From NCBI GenBank assembly GCA_002179805.1, contig NAVB01000045.1, forward strand, positions 22,274 through 86,273: a stretch of DNA of 64,000 nt, written 5' to 3'. A program made the position numbers and the translations under genes. Of the stretch, positions 11,780-22,689 are shown piece after piece; position 1 is the first letter of the stretch, and each line of letters opens with the position of its first letter. The stretch is from Acanthamoeba lenticulata. Taxonomy: Eukaryota > Discosea > Longamoebia > Acanthamoebidae. The notes under the pieces are model-generated. The model had not been told where the DNA came from, ran no database searches, and saw only the letters and a list, made by a program, of their open reading frames with translations.

Positions 11780-14700
11780 TGAACAGGCTTAGCTTTGCTG
11801 GGCTCGCGGCCCGCAAGCCCATGAAGGCTAGCGCAAGCCTACAGGCGTTGGGTGGTGAAGGTGAGGTCCTCTTTATTTTATTTTAAGTGAACTGCGAGAG
11901 AGCGAGAAAAGCACAACAACCAACCCCAGGGAAGAAGAAGGGAGAGAGCCAGAACGTTGGTAGAGGATGGAATTTGAAGGCTTGACTGTGCGCAAGCCCA
12001 TGAGGGCACCAGCCGTGCTGGTGCTGCCAGGTCTTGCGCTATGAGCTCTCGTCCTCCTTGTGGTTGTCCTGACTCATGCCCTTGTGTGCATGTTGTGGTT
12101 GGGGCCACCAACGCCAGATACCCCTGTTGTTACTGCCCAGCCGGAGAGAATAAGCGCGCACAAGCCCCTCCAGGCGTCTCTCCTCCACCAGCAAGGTACT
12201 AACTCTCGCCAAGCAAAAAGGTTTGGATGAGTTCAGCGAAACTGCACCACAAATTTCGGTTTCGGCCCACCGCTGCAAACCAGCCTGCACCACAACCAAC
12301 GCAACTATGGCTTCAGCACGCCTCGCTGTGGGCGGGTTGATCGCGCGCAAACCCATGCGGGTTCCTCCTTCTGGCGAACCAGCAGCGCACCAGCAGCAAG
12401 GCAGAGCCACTGTCTTCTCCCCACTTTGGTGGTGCTGTTTCTGACTGGGCCATTTTTTTGTGGCGTTGGTACAGATGTGTTCAACGACGTTGTCAACGCC
12501 CTCTCCTTAGGTTCCTGGGGCGCGACCCCGCCCGTGGCAGGTACTTCACCCTCTAGGGCTCTATCTGTTTCACTTCATTCTGCGTTTAGTGAAAATGCAA
12601 TCTCGGGTCGGGGGACAAAGTTCTGTGCTTTTGTTGTTTTTGCGTCATTTTGCTTTGTTCGTACGACGATGCAAAAGAGACGCGCCCGCGGACTGGATGC
12701 GCATAGGCCCATGTCGGCCCCTCAGGCGTCCTTGTTGGACCTGAACCCGACACGTACGACCACAACACGTGGCGTCACGACACTCACAAACCCGAAATTT
12801 CAACTCTGCACCAGCGGGCGCTGCTGTTCTGTGCATCAGCATGTTCATGAAAAGTTTCTGAAACCTGACGAAATGTGTTTGTGGTGTGTTTACGTCGTCC
12901 ACAGCCGAGCCACCAATGTTGGGCATGAGCAACACCGCGATGCCGCCGACGGTGATGGCCCAGCAGCCCGCCTTCGCGGGCCTCAGCGCTCGAAAGCCCA
13001 TGGCCGCCCCGTCAGCAACCGAGCCGCCAATGTCGGGCATGAGCAACACCGCGATGCCGCCGACCCAGATGACCCAGCAAGCAGCCCATGCGGGCCTCAG
13101 CGCTCGAAAGCCCATGTCCGCTCCATCAGGTTTGTTCTCTGCCGATTGCGCATTCCACGAATTCCTCATTTATCATGTCATAACTGACTTTTGAAAATTA
13201 TCTTTTTAATCCCAAACGCAGGCGATCATCACGCCCCCAAGCAACAGAGCGCGTATGCAGGCCTGAACGTGCGGAAGCCCATCAACGCCGCCAACACCCT
13301 GAATGCTGGCCCGACAGTGATGCCTGTCGGGCCAGAATTACAACAACGCGCATCGTCGAGCGGTCTGGCCGTGCGCAAGCCCCTCGCGGGTGGTCTATCG
13401 ATGATGTGCGTCAACGTCGGCCTTCTTCCTCCTCGTCGTCTTTATCACCATCACCTTCTTCATCGTCGTCGTCGTTCTTGTCTGACGGCCACGCCTCTCT
13501 CCGCTCCAGGAACTGCATCCTCCCCACGATCGTCGCGCGTCGCGGCATGACGGCGCAGACCCAACAGCTCCAGCAGTCTTACGGGCAGGTGGATGCCTCG
13601 TTCGACTCTCCTGCCGCTGCCCAAGTCCAAGCCCATGACCTGATGCAGGCCGTCCTGGGCCTCCGGATGGCTCAGTTCCAAGCCTCGGCGGACCCCGAGC
13701 TGGTCCAAGAGCTGGCCAAGCTGCAGGAGCTCGTCGCGCTGGGCTACCTCCAGGCCGAGCAGGCCATCCGCCGGCTCGACGAGCTTGCAGCGGCGGCTGG
13801 TGGCGATGCTGGTGGCGATGGTGCTGACGTCAGCATCAACATCCGCCTCAACACGCCTAGCGGCTACTCGGCCTCGCCCGCGCGGGACATGACCTACGCC
13901 TTACAGTCCGCCGCCTCTGCCGCCGCCGTCAATAACGACGACGACGACGGGCTGCGAGTCGAAGCCTTCGTGTCCTCTTCCTACACGTGCGGCCCCACTT
14001 GCCTGTCGACAAAGCTGCTGCTGTTGTTGTTGTTGTTCTCGTTGTTGATGAACGCTGCGACCACCAGGATGAACGTGTGGGGCGGCTATGGCGGCGTCTA
14101 CCTCGAGGGCCCCCAGGCCGCCGCCTCGGGCACGGCGTCGCGGCCGCGGCCGCAGCCGACCCAGTCCAACAGCCGCAACGTCCGCGTGTTCATCTCATCC
14201 ACCTTTAGGTCCGCCCAACTGACCGGCGGCCACGCAGCGCACAGCCCTGACCGCAATGCTTATCTTGTTGTTGATCTGCGCAGGGACATGGAGATGGAGC
14301 GTGAGGAGCTCATGAAGTGGGCCTTCCCGCGGCTCCGCAAGTTCTGCAGCGAGCGCGGCGTCTTCCTCACGCAGGTCGATCTGCGTTGGGGCATCACCGA
14401 GGACCAGTCCCAGGCCGGCGACACCATCAACATCTGTCTCCGCGAGAGTACGCCCCGCCCTCATTACGCCCCAATGGTCCATGACGACTCACGCATGACG
14501 CGGCCGAACGCTGCAGTCGACCTGTGCCGGCCCTACTTTGTGTGCATGCTGGGCGAGCGTTACGGCTGGGCTCAGCCCGACGAGCAGTGCAGCGACGAGC
14601 TCCTGCGGAGGACGTACGAGCGCGCGACGCCCAACTTCCCGTGGATCGCCAACTACCGCGACCGGAGCATCACCGAGCTCGAGATCCGGCACGCGCTGCT

Positions 14701-17700
14701 CAACGACTCGACCGACCGCGCGATGGACCGCTGCCTGTTTTACTTCCGCCAGCCCGGCACTCCCATCAAGGGTCTCGACGAACGCGACCTTAAGCTCAAG
14801 TCCAAGCTCGACCGCCTCAAGGACGAGATCAAGAGCGCCGGCGCTCGCGTCGCGCCCTACAAGACGTACGTGAAGGCCGACCGGCTGAGCTCGCACGCGC
14901 CCCATGACTAATCGTGGAGGTGGACGGGGACAGGCCGTCCGAAATGGCGCTTAAGATGGTGGAGGCGCTTGAGGCAGCCATCGACCAGGACTTCCCGAGG
15001 CGCGAGGCGCCCACGCCGCTCCAGCGCGAGCGGGCAGCGCATGAAGCCTTTGCGGCCAGCCGCGCGCGGGTCTACGTCGGGCGAGGCCACTACTTTGAGC
15101 GCATTGACAAGCACTTGGCCACCCACCCGTCCAAGCCGCTCGTCATCTGCGGTATGTCGTTCATCATCTCGAGACGATGACGCGAGGCCTGACCTGGGAG
15201 AGCTCGTGTGTTTGTGTCTGTCTGTCTCTTGCTTGCAGGCGAGAGCGGATCGGGCAAGAGCGCGCTGGTGTGCAACTGGGCGCTGGGCTATGTGGAGCGT
15301 CACAAGTCCGAGCGGCTCGTGCTGACGCACTACATCGGGAGCACGGCGCAGAGCACCGACCTGGCGGGCCTCCTGCGGCGGATCATGGGCGAGATCAAGG
15401 ACTTTTACGGCGTGCCGGACGAGATCCCGACCGACCTGCGTTCGCTCATCGACGCCCTCCCCGACTGGCTCACCGAGGCGGCCAAGCGGGGCGGCCTCGT
15501 CCTCGTTCTCGACGCTCTCAACCAGCTTGAGGACGGAGGCAAGGTACGATCTCGCATTCTTTGGATGCTTCTTGCTTGCTGGGGCACGTGCTTATGTTTT
15601 TTGTGGAATGCGTGGTATGCTCTTTCACACAGGGCGAGGTGCACGAGCTGGGCTGGCTGCCGCGCGAGTACCCGAACGGCGTGCAGGTGGTCGTGTCGAC
15701 CCTGCCCGGTCGCTGCATGAGCACCATCCAGCAGCGCGGCTGGCACACGCTCCAGGTGGAGCCGCTCAACGAGACCGAGCGCCAGGCGCTGGTCCAGGAG
15801 TACATGGCCCTCTACGGCAAGTCCCTCAACGCGGCCCAGCTGGCCCGCATCATCAAGGCCCCGCAGTGCCAGAACCCGCTCTTCCTCCGCACCTTGCTCG
15901 AGGAGATGCGGTACGTCGTCAGCGTTGCATAGCTTGAATTCCTGCATTGGCCGTCAAGGCGCTCATCACGCTGACTTTATCATCATTCTGCTTGGCAGGG
16001 TGTTTGGCTCGTTCGAGGCGCTGGACGCCAAGATCAGCCACTATCTCACGGCCAACACGCCGCCGGAGCTGTTCAACCTGGTCTTCTCCCGGCTGGAGGG
16101 CGACTTTGAGACCAAGCACGCCGGCACCAGTACGAGAACGATCGCTCCCATCGTCATCATCAGAGCTGACGTGTCGGACGCTGACCTGCACCCCGTGTGT
16201 GTGGCCTGCTTGAGCTCAGGCGGCAAGTCGCTGCAGGGCCTCGTGGGCGACATCATGTCGCTGATCTGGGTCAGCCGCCGCGGCCTCACGGAGAGCGAGC
16301 TTCTCGACATTCTTGGCATTCCGCACTCGCTCTGGTCGCCGCTGCATCTGGCCCTGGCACGTCCACGCCCACACCTTCGAGTCCCTACTTTGCCCACCTT
16401 GATCTCACTCTTGATGGTGGTGTTGCTGCTCGGGACTGCGTGCAGGAAGAGTCGCTGGTGAGCCGGTCGGGCTTCCTCACGTTCTTCCACGACTACATGC
16501 GGCAGGCCGTCGAGGCGCGCTATCTGCGCCCGCAGAACCGCTACAACCACTACCGCCGCCGCATCATCACCTACTTTGACCGGTGCGTCCCTCGTCTACG
16601 ACGTCGTCTGTCTTGTCCCGGCTGCTGGACTGGCGATGGTGATGGTGACGCTCGCGATGAGCAGGGCCGAGGCGGGCGTCCCCGAGAGCCGGCGCTGCGA
16701 AGAGGTGCCCTACCAGCTCATGGCCAGCCAGGACTTCGAGGGCCTCGCCGCCTGCATCACCGGTGCTGCGCCGCTCGAACCCGCGCCAGTTGGCTCATTT
16801 CGGCGTGTGTGCTGACCTTCTGCGACATACTGTGCGCACAGAGCTGGAGATGTTCAAGCTGCTGTCGGCCGACGAGTACCGGTTCGACTTGTATCAGTAC
16901 TGGCAGCAGGCGGCCAAGCACACGGACCCGGAGGCCTACTTCACCGACCGTTTGGCCCGCTTCGAGGCCGAGGCCCGTCCGACGCCCACCGAGCTGGCCG
17001 CGATCCTGACCTCGGCCGGCAATTTCCTGCAGGTGCGGCCGCTCGAGCCGAGTTGCAAAGGCAGACCTCTCGTCTGTGCGGTGTGTGGCCTGACTTCCGT
17101 GTGGCGGGGCACCCCAACAGGACATCGGCGCTTTCCTCAACGCCGAGACCTACCTCAAGCGCGCGCTCGAGATCACGGAGCAGATCTACCAGCTCGACCC
17201 GTGGCACTCTGAGGTGGCCAGCAAGCTCGACGCCCTTGGCTATCTCTACCGCCTCCGGTACGTCTCCCTCAGATCGCCGTCGTGGTTGTCGTCAGCGTTC
17301 TGACGGCTGACTGCTGCTGGTCCCCATCCGACAGCGGCAAATATGCACTGGCGGCGCCGCTTTACGAGCGCGCGATGAAGATTCGCGAGAAGACGCTCGG
17401 ACCCGAGAATCCCGAGTTCGCCTCGTCCGTCAACAGTTTGGCCATCCTCTACCGCCACCAGGTTTGACGCCCTTTCCTCCGGGCAGAATGTGGAGAATGC
17501 GACAGCGTGGTTCAAATGCCAATAACGTTTGATGGTGTGCTCTCTCTCGGGCAGGGCTTGTACGATAAGGCGGAGCCGCTCTACATCAGGGCGCTGCGCG
17601 TCCGCCAGAAAATCTTTGGCGAAGTCCACGCGGACATTGCGCAGAGCTTCAACTCGCGTACGCACACACACAGTCACACCCGGTGCGCCGCAGCTATTCC

Positions 17701-19160
17701 TCACATGGTCCCACGCGCAACATCCCAGTGGGCTGTCTGAACCAGGACATGGGCCGCTTCCGCGAGGCCGAGGACTACCTTCTGCGCGCTATTTCCATGC
17801 GCGAGACCCTCTTCGGGCCCAACCACCCTGACGGTGCGCGGCTTCTCCTCTCCTGGCCTCGCCTGGCCGCCGCTCTGGGGGCCTACCACGAAAACAAGTT
17901 GTTTTTATTGACGACATGGACATCGTCACAGTGGCGATGTCGCTGGCCAACCTGGGTGGGCTGTACATGGACCAGTCGCGCTACGACGAAGCCCACCCGA
18001 TCTACGCGCGGGCGCTCGCCATCTACGAGAGCGTCTACGGGCCCGTCCATCCGTCCGTCGCCCAGTACGCGGCTCCTCCCGGCGCAGCGATGCCCCTTCA
18101 CTGTATGACCGACTGACCCAACGATCTGACGACGACGCGCAGGACGTTCAACTCGATGGCGGGCCTGGCGCAGGAGGCCGGCAAGTACGACGAGGCCGAG
18201 GCCCTGTACACCAAGACGCTCGCCATCCGCGAGCGCCTGCTGGGCGACTCCCACCCGGAGCTGGCCCTCACCCTCAACGACTTTGCCGTTCGGCTCCTTT
18301 CCCCTTTTTACACGTGTCTCAATTGACCGCTTTGGTCTAAACGCACACACACGCGCAGGTGCTGTACGCGCGGCAGGACAAGTACGACAAGGCCGAGCCG
18401 CTTTACCAGCGCGCCCTCTCCATCCGCGAGCGCGTCATCGGCGTGCACCACCCGGACTACGCCCAGTCCCTCAAGTACGCCCTCTCTTTCTTTGTCTTAT
18501 CCCAATAATTGCCAAATATACAGAATAATAATAATTTATTTACAAAAATGGGAAAATGCAGCAACATCGGATCGCTGTACCAGGACATGGGCCAGTACAC
18601 GCGCGCGCTGCCGCTGTTCGAGCAGGCCCTCCAGATCTGTGAGACCGCCTTCGGGTCGCGCCACATGGACGTCGCCAGTACGTCGCCAGCCGCCCGTGTC
18701 GTCCTCGAGATGCTCATCATCCTCATCACCATTACGTGTGTCGTGGACAGGCTCGTTGACCAACATCGCCGGGTGCTATCAGTTCCTCAAGCGCTACGAC
18801 GAGGCCATCCCGCTCTACCGGCGTGCGCTCGACATCTACGAGGACCTCCTCGGGCCGGTGCACGCCGACGTGGCGGTGACGTCCAACGACTTGGCCGTGC
18901 TCTACTTCACCACGGGCAACAACGAGCAGGCCGAGAAGCTCTACCGCCGCGCGCTGGAGATCTACGAGAAGATCTTTGGGCCCGCCCACCCGGACGTCGG
19001 GCAAGCGCTGGCCAACCTGGGCGAGTTCTTCGCGGCGCAGGGCAAGCGCGCCGAGGCCCGCCAGTGCCTCGAGCGCACCGCCGGGATCTACGCGCAGACC
19101 TTTGGCGACGCCCACCCGCGCGCGCAGGCCGCCAAGGCCACGCTGGCCCGGTTTGCCTAA
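11780..19160 (+). CDS. RKPM-repeat / DUF4062 / NACHT / TPR protein, nephrocystin-3-like
   Basis: Large predicted scaffold or STAND-type ATPase. The N-terminal part (11780-13401) has about nine copies of a GL-x-x-RKPM motif on small exons. A linker with a short coiled coil (about 13520-13800) follows. Next come DUF4062 ([17 protein letters not shown], then VDLRWGIT, then CMLGERYGW, about 14170-14600) and a NACHT-type NTPase with P-loop [11 protein letters not shown] (about 15241) and Walker B-like [11 protein letters not shown] (about 15500). About ten kinesin-light-chain-type TPRs of 42 residues (17110-19150) finish it, with the YxxAxxLYxRAL and LGxxHPD-A pattern. This order is that of nephrocystin-3-like proteins. 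The last RKPM exon joins the DUF4062 part in frame by a phase-2 intron (about 13404-13509). An alternative is two genes, the second starting at ATG 13547. Many short introns were placed by eye. Confidence 0.75.
11793..13401 (+). repeat. GL-x-x-RKPM motif array (about nine copies)
   Basis: Short motif of form (F/Y/H)(A/E)GL-x-(A/V)-RKP(M/L/I)-x-AP. Copies lie near 11793 ([10 protein letters not shown]), 11970 ([10 protein letters not shown]), 12148 (ISAHKPL), 12331 ([10 protein letters not shown]), 12685 ([10 protein letters not shown]), 12970 ([10 protein letters not shown]), 13088 ([10 protein letters not shown]), 13253 ([10 protein letters not shown]) and 13356 ([10 protein letters not shown]). 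Most copies sit on separate exons, and the clearest borders are phase 1 on both sides, which allows duplication or skipping without frame loss. I recognise no named domain. The borders of the copy near 12685 are the least certain. Confidence 0.75.
12905..13131 (+). repeat. Recent 114-bp (38-codon) tandem duplication within one exon
   Basis: Two adjacent units starting at the GAG codons at 12907 and 13021 share the frame [14 protein letters not shown]...[11 protein letters not shown]. By eye about 31 of 37 residues are identical, and most of the DNA is too. Each unit carries one RKPM motif. The single exon runs from the acceptor CCACAG (ending 12904) to the donor at about 13132. Confidence 0.85.
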
Positions 19161-19404
19161 GGAGCAGCCGCTTGCTTCTTTTTGTTTACGGCCGCCTTGC
19201 TTTTGTTCACGGGTGGACATAAAAGCTGTGTCTTGGCCACCTTTGTTCTTTTTTGCCGGAGCCTTACTTCATTTAGCTCGGAGTTTGTTAATGGGTCACG
19301 CGTAACAAACGTATTCGGGTTGCACCAACCGGGGCAAGGTGATTATAGTAAAGGGTTAGAAAGCTCCGACGCGCTGCAACTCACGCGTCGGGGGGCTATG
19401 GCTT
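19161..19404. other. Intergenic, 3' region of TPR gene and 5' region of next gene
   Basis: T-rich 3' flank after the TAA at 19158-19160, then a stretch with no convincing ORF or RNA gene before the next coding region. Confidence 0.4.
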
Positions 19405-20802
19405 TTGCCAGCTAGTCTGCTTCTGATGCACAACGTACGCAAGCTCAGGTTCGGTGTTGTAGGGGCATGCTGCCTCCTTTTCTTGTGGTGGATTTGCTTC
19501 GCGTATATTGGTGGAGACAAGTACTTGGGAGCTCTAATGATTACCCGCACGCCTGCCGGCGTGATGCGGCTGGTGCGGGCTGAGCCTACCCCTGGTGGGT
19601 CCGCGAATGTGTGCCAGCTCAGCTCCACCCTCCGCCAAGTCCTCATCATTCGCTCTTGTGGCGAAATCACGCAGGTCTTCTTCTTCTTCTTCTCCTCCTC
19701 CTTACATGTTGTCGTTTTCTCCCCTTACCTGGGAACTCGGGGGGTGCACCCAGGACAGCCCTTGCGCGCTTCTCTGGCCAAATACGCCACCGACCTCCAT
19801 CTCCAGGACCATTACGACGTGTGGCTGCTTCACGACGTGGGCAACAACACGAGCCCAGAACGGCTCGCCTCGCTGGAAGAGCTTCAGCGCGAGCAGCCCA
19901 ACCTGGGCGTGTTCCTCTATGACACGGCCGCCGTCAAGGCCATGCTCACCACTGCGACCTACATCCTTAATGACCCCACGCCCAGCTTCTGGTTCCACGA
20001 CGCATCCATTATGCTGTGGGCCAGGCAATGCCGACCAGACCTCTGGGCTCCTTCTTCCCCAGTCGTGCCCTATCACGGGTAAGTTCCCCCCCCCCACCCA
20101 CAACACTCATCTGTGCTTCTTATTCACGAAGCGCGTCCTTTGGGCGAATGAGAAGCCACGGGAGGCAGGGAGACCTGTTCATGTGGGTAGTTGAACAGGA
20201 TGCGATGTACTTTGGTGACGTGACTGACTTCCTCGACGCCCACAGTAACAATGGCGCTGGTCTGTACCCCTTTCGTTATTTTTGTTATTTCGTTGTTTTT
20301 GTTTTTGTTTTTATTTTTTTCTAACGCCAATGTGTCGGCAAGCAGACTACATCGCCCACTACTACCCTCTGCCTAAGCACTGGCCTCACAGCAAGAAGAC
20401 GACATGGCATCCACCGGCTGACAAAATGCTGTTCAAGCGCGAACACGTGGAGCGCTACTCGACCACTCTTCTGCGCTTCTTGTACCACATCGTACAGCTC
20501 AACGTGGTGGCCTATGGCGAGATGTTTGCGTCGACCGTGTGCAACCTGCAGCCAGAGTGGTGCGTCATGTCGCTCCTGAACAAAAAGTTCATCGGCCCGG
20601 CCTATGACTGGAATACGGGTCTGACGGATGACCAAGTGGCGGCCATGAGAAGTGACCCCAAGCAGCAAGGCAAGTGGAACCATGCGGTCATATCGCTCAA
20701 AAGTCGGAGCTGCAAGTCGAGTATCACAGCCACCAAGCCTATTGCGCTGGCATCAAATACAAACACAACGTAACAGCACTTGCCGTGTGGATTCACATGT
20801 GA
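19405..20802 (+). CDS. Type II membrane protein, glycosyltransferase-like (possible frameshift)
   Basis: A short basic N-terminus precedes one hydrophobic segment (GVVGACCLLFLWWICFAYI, residues about 17-35), the layout of a Golgi type II signal anchor; ATG 19426 may be the true start. The lumenal part has YDVWLLHDVG, a stretch WVVEQDAMYFGDVTDFLDAH with an aspartate-rich core, and ADYIAHYY. This pattern resembles eukaryotic glycosyltransferase-like families of the DUF3405 type, but I am not certain of the family. Clear introns lie at about 20080-20131 (GTAAGT donor) and 20260-20342 (T-rich, ending GCAAGCAG). The open frame stops at 20773. Another frame from about 20690 reads SELQVEYHSHQAYCAGIKY and on to a TGA at 20800-20802 and looks more like real protein. 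A one-base frameshift or sequence error is likely there. Confidence 0.5.
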
Positions 20803-20880
20803 GGTGAGATGAATGCAAAAAGGAACGAACAAAAACCAGAGCAGAGCAGAGCATACGCTGGACGAAGCCTCGAAAAGAAC

Positions 20881-20885
20881 AAAAA
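20881..20885 (-). terminator. Pol III T-run terminator of 5S rRNA gene
   Basis: AAAAA on the plus strand, so TTTTT on the transcribed sense, begins eight bases beyond the 3' end of the 5S rRNA. This is the usual RNA polymerase III stop. Confidence 0.75.
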
Positions 20886-20892
20886 GAAGAGG

Positions 20893-21011
20893 AGGATACG
20901 ACACGGTGGATTCCCGGGTGGTCGCCCACCCCAGTACTAACACCGCCTGGCGCAGCTTAACTTCGCTGTTCGGATGGGAAGCGGTGCTTTCTGCGCAGTA
21001 TGGCCGTATCC
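20893..21011 (-). rRNA. 5S ribosomal RNA
   Basis: The minus strand begins GGATACGGCCATACTGCGCA, contains CCCATCCGAACAGCGAAGTTAA and GGGTGGGCGACC, and ends CGTATCCT. These are the 5' strand of helix I, loop B/C and the box C promoter region, and the complementary 3' strand of helix I. Length is 119 nt, normal for eukaryotic 5S. The ends pair (GGATACG with CGTATCC). The gene is solitary here, between two damaged-looking protein genes, not in an rDNA repeat. A T5 terminator follows directly. Confidence 0.95.
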
Positions 21012-21210
21012 AACAACCACTGCTTCCAACGACCACCATGCCCGTATCCCTCTAACGTGAGGTGCGAGTCCAATCATGCTGCAGCATACGCGTATCATAC
21101 AAAAGAACTTTTCGGTCGAAAAGCATAAGGTGGTCTTCAAATCGGTTACAGCTCGCCTGCAAACTGCAGCGAGTTGCGAAGCACTCGAGTCCTCCGCTTT
21201 CGTTTGTGCC

Positions 21211-22383
21211 TCACCAGCACGAGTCCACCGCCGCGGCTGCGGCTACCATCACCAATGCCACGCTCACGCTCACCACGACGCCCACAACAAGGCCCACATC
21301 CAGCGATCCGCCGCGAGTGCCGCCGTCGCCATCCTGGCCCAGGAGCAGGCCGAGGCTGATGCTCGGGTCGTACTCAAGCGAATGGCGGAAAGGAGGGAAC
21401 GTGAGCACCAGTTCGCACGACGGGGCCGAGCCGCTGTTGGACTCCAGCAATTGTGATCGATGGGCAGAAGCACGCCGTCGACGAGGGCTACGTCAAACAC
21501 CTCAACCACCATGGCCTGCTGAACTGATGCCGCTCCTGTGGTGGAGCTAGCGCTGGTGAGGGCAACGAAGTAGGTGGTCATGTTGGTCTGTGGCGTGTTC
21601 CGCGCTCGCCCGACCATGTCGCCCACTTGGATCGACTGCAGACTCGAGCGCATGGACAACACCGGGCCGGGCGACGTCGTGGCGTTGTCGGCTCCAGCAG
21701 AGGACGCGGCCGAGGAGAGGTCAACGGCAGGTTGCCCGTCGTTGAAGCTGGCCGAGGAATTGCCTGCCAGCGGCACAACGACCACGCCCGGCGCCGACGA
21801 AGGCCAAGGCGATGGTGTCACCGATGGCGTGATGGTGGCTAACGGGGAGCTCGAGACAGTCGGTGAAAGGGTAGGCGAGCTCGTGGGTGTCGCCGAGGGG
21901 GTGGCTGTGCGCGAAGGCGTGATGGTGGCGGACGGGGTAGGCGAGATTGAGACAGTCGGTGAAGGGGTAGGCGAGCTCGTGGGTGTCGGCGAGGGGGTGG
22001 CTGTGCGCGAAGGCGTCGGCGAGTTCGTCGGCGAGATCGACGGCCAGGGGGACGGCGTTGGAAGGTAGAGACCACATGCGTAGTCGGTTCCCACGGCCAC
22101 CTGCTTGAACTGGTAGGGCGGTATCTGGTTGAGCACCGGGCTAGAGCCATTTCCCCAGAAACGTACGATGCCTCCCGCAGATCTACTTAAGTAAACCGCT
22201 GCCCCAGCATTCGGGGAAGCCATTGTCCTGCAAGCCGCAGGCATAATCTTGGTTTCCGACTGCTACACTCTGGAACATGACGCCCGTCGGGGGCGGGTAG
22301 GTCGCGATCCCCCAGCACCCAGTCGGGTAGTAGTCCGCCGTCACAGAACCGACCAGAGCAGCTCCGATCATCCAGCACCGCAA
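21211..22383 (-). pseudogene. RCC1-like repeat protein with Pro/Ser/Thr-rich stalk and TM segment, probably broken
   Basis: Two RCC1-type repeat fragments are visible: [12 protein letters not shown]...FPECWGSG (about 22190-22300) and GIVRFWGNG...[12 protein letters not shown] (about 22080-22170). A mucin-like TPSxTPS stalk follows (about 21780-22060), then a mixed region, then a hydrophobic segment with [17 protein letters not shown] near 21250-21290. The parts lie in different frames: the first fragment ends at an in-frame TAG near 22188, and the stalk frame changes to the TM frame near 21450 without an obvious intron. Signal peptide and first repeats are missing. I read this as a decayed or mis-sequenced cell-surface RCC1/stalk/TM protein; complex splicing is the alternative. 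Confidence 0.45.
21853..22020 (-). repeat. 96-bp period repeat in the Pro/Ser/Thr stalk
   Basis: The block beginning GAGACAGTCGGTGAA recurs at 21853 and 21949, a 96-base (32-codon) spacing, with about 70 nearly identical bases per unit. On the minus strand it encodes alternating TPS / SPT runs. It is a coding minisatellite typical of O-glycosylated stalks. Confidence 0.7.
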
Positions 22384-22689
22384 AGGTGGTCATCGGTTTC
22401 TTCCTGTCGCGCTCTTCTGCTGTCTCTATGCCTAGATTCATTGCCTACGACGAAAAGGCTTTGGCTGTTCATGTCGTGTGCTCCAAGCACACAACTTCGG
22501 ATGCCTGCCTTTCTGTGCCTTACAAGTCCATGCGAAATGAAGGCAACCATTGGCATGGATGATCTAGATTTTAATAAGACAAAGCACAGGATTGGCTTTA
22601 CCTGTTCCAGCTTTTGTTCCAGTTTAAAAACAAAACATAAACTATTGTTTTATTCAAAATAAATAAAAATAAACAGATAAAAAATAAGA
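22384..22689. other. Intergenic, AT-rich 3' flank
   Basis: No convincing gene. The end nearest 22690 is AT-rich and carries TTTATT (AATAAA on the minus strand), fitting the polyadenylation region of the minus-strand gene ending at 22690. Confidence 0.45.

Noticed and set aside
3286..19160. One giant gene joining myosin, RKPM array and NPHP3-like protein
   Set aside because: An AATAAATA-type signal follows the myosin stop and the next ATG is only 68 bases further, which fits two genes. Fusion kept as a question only.
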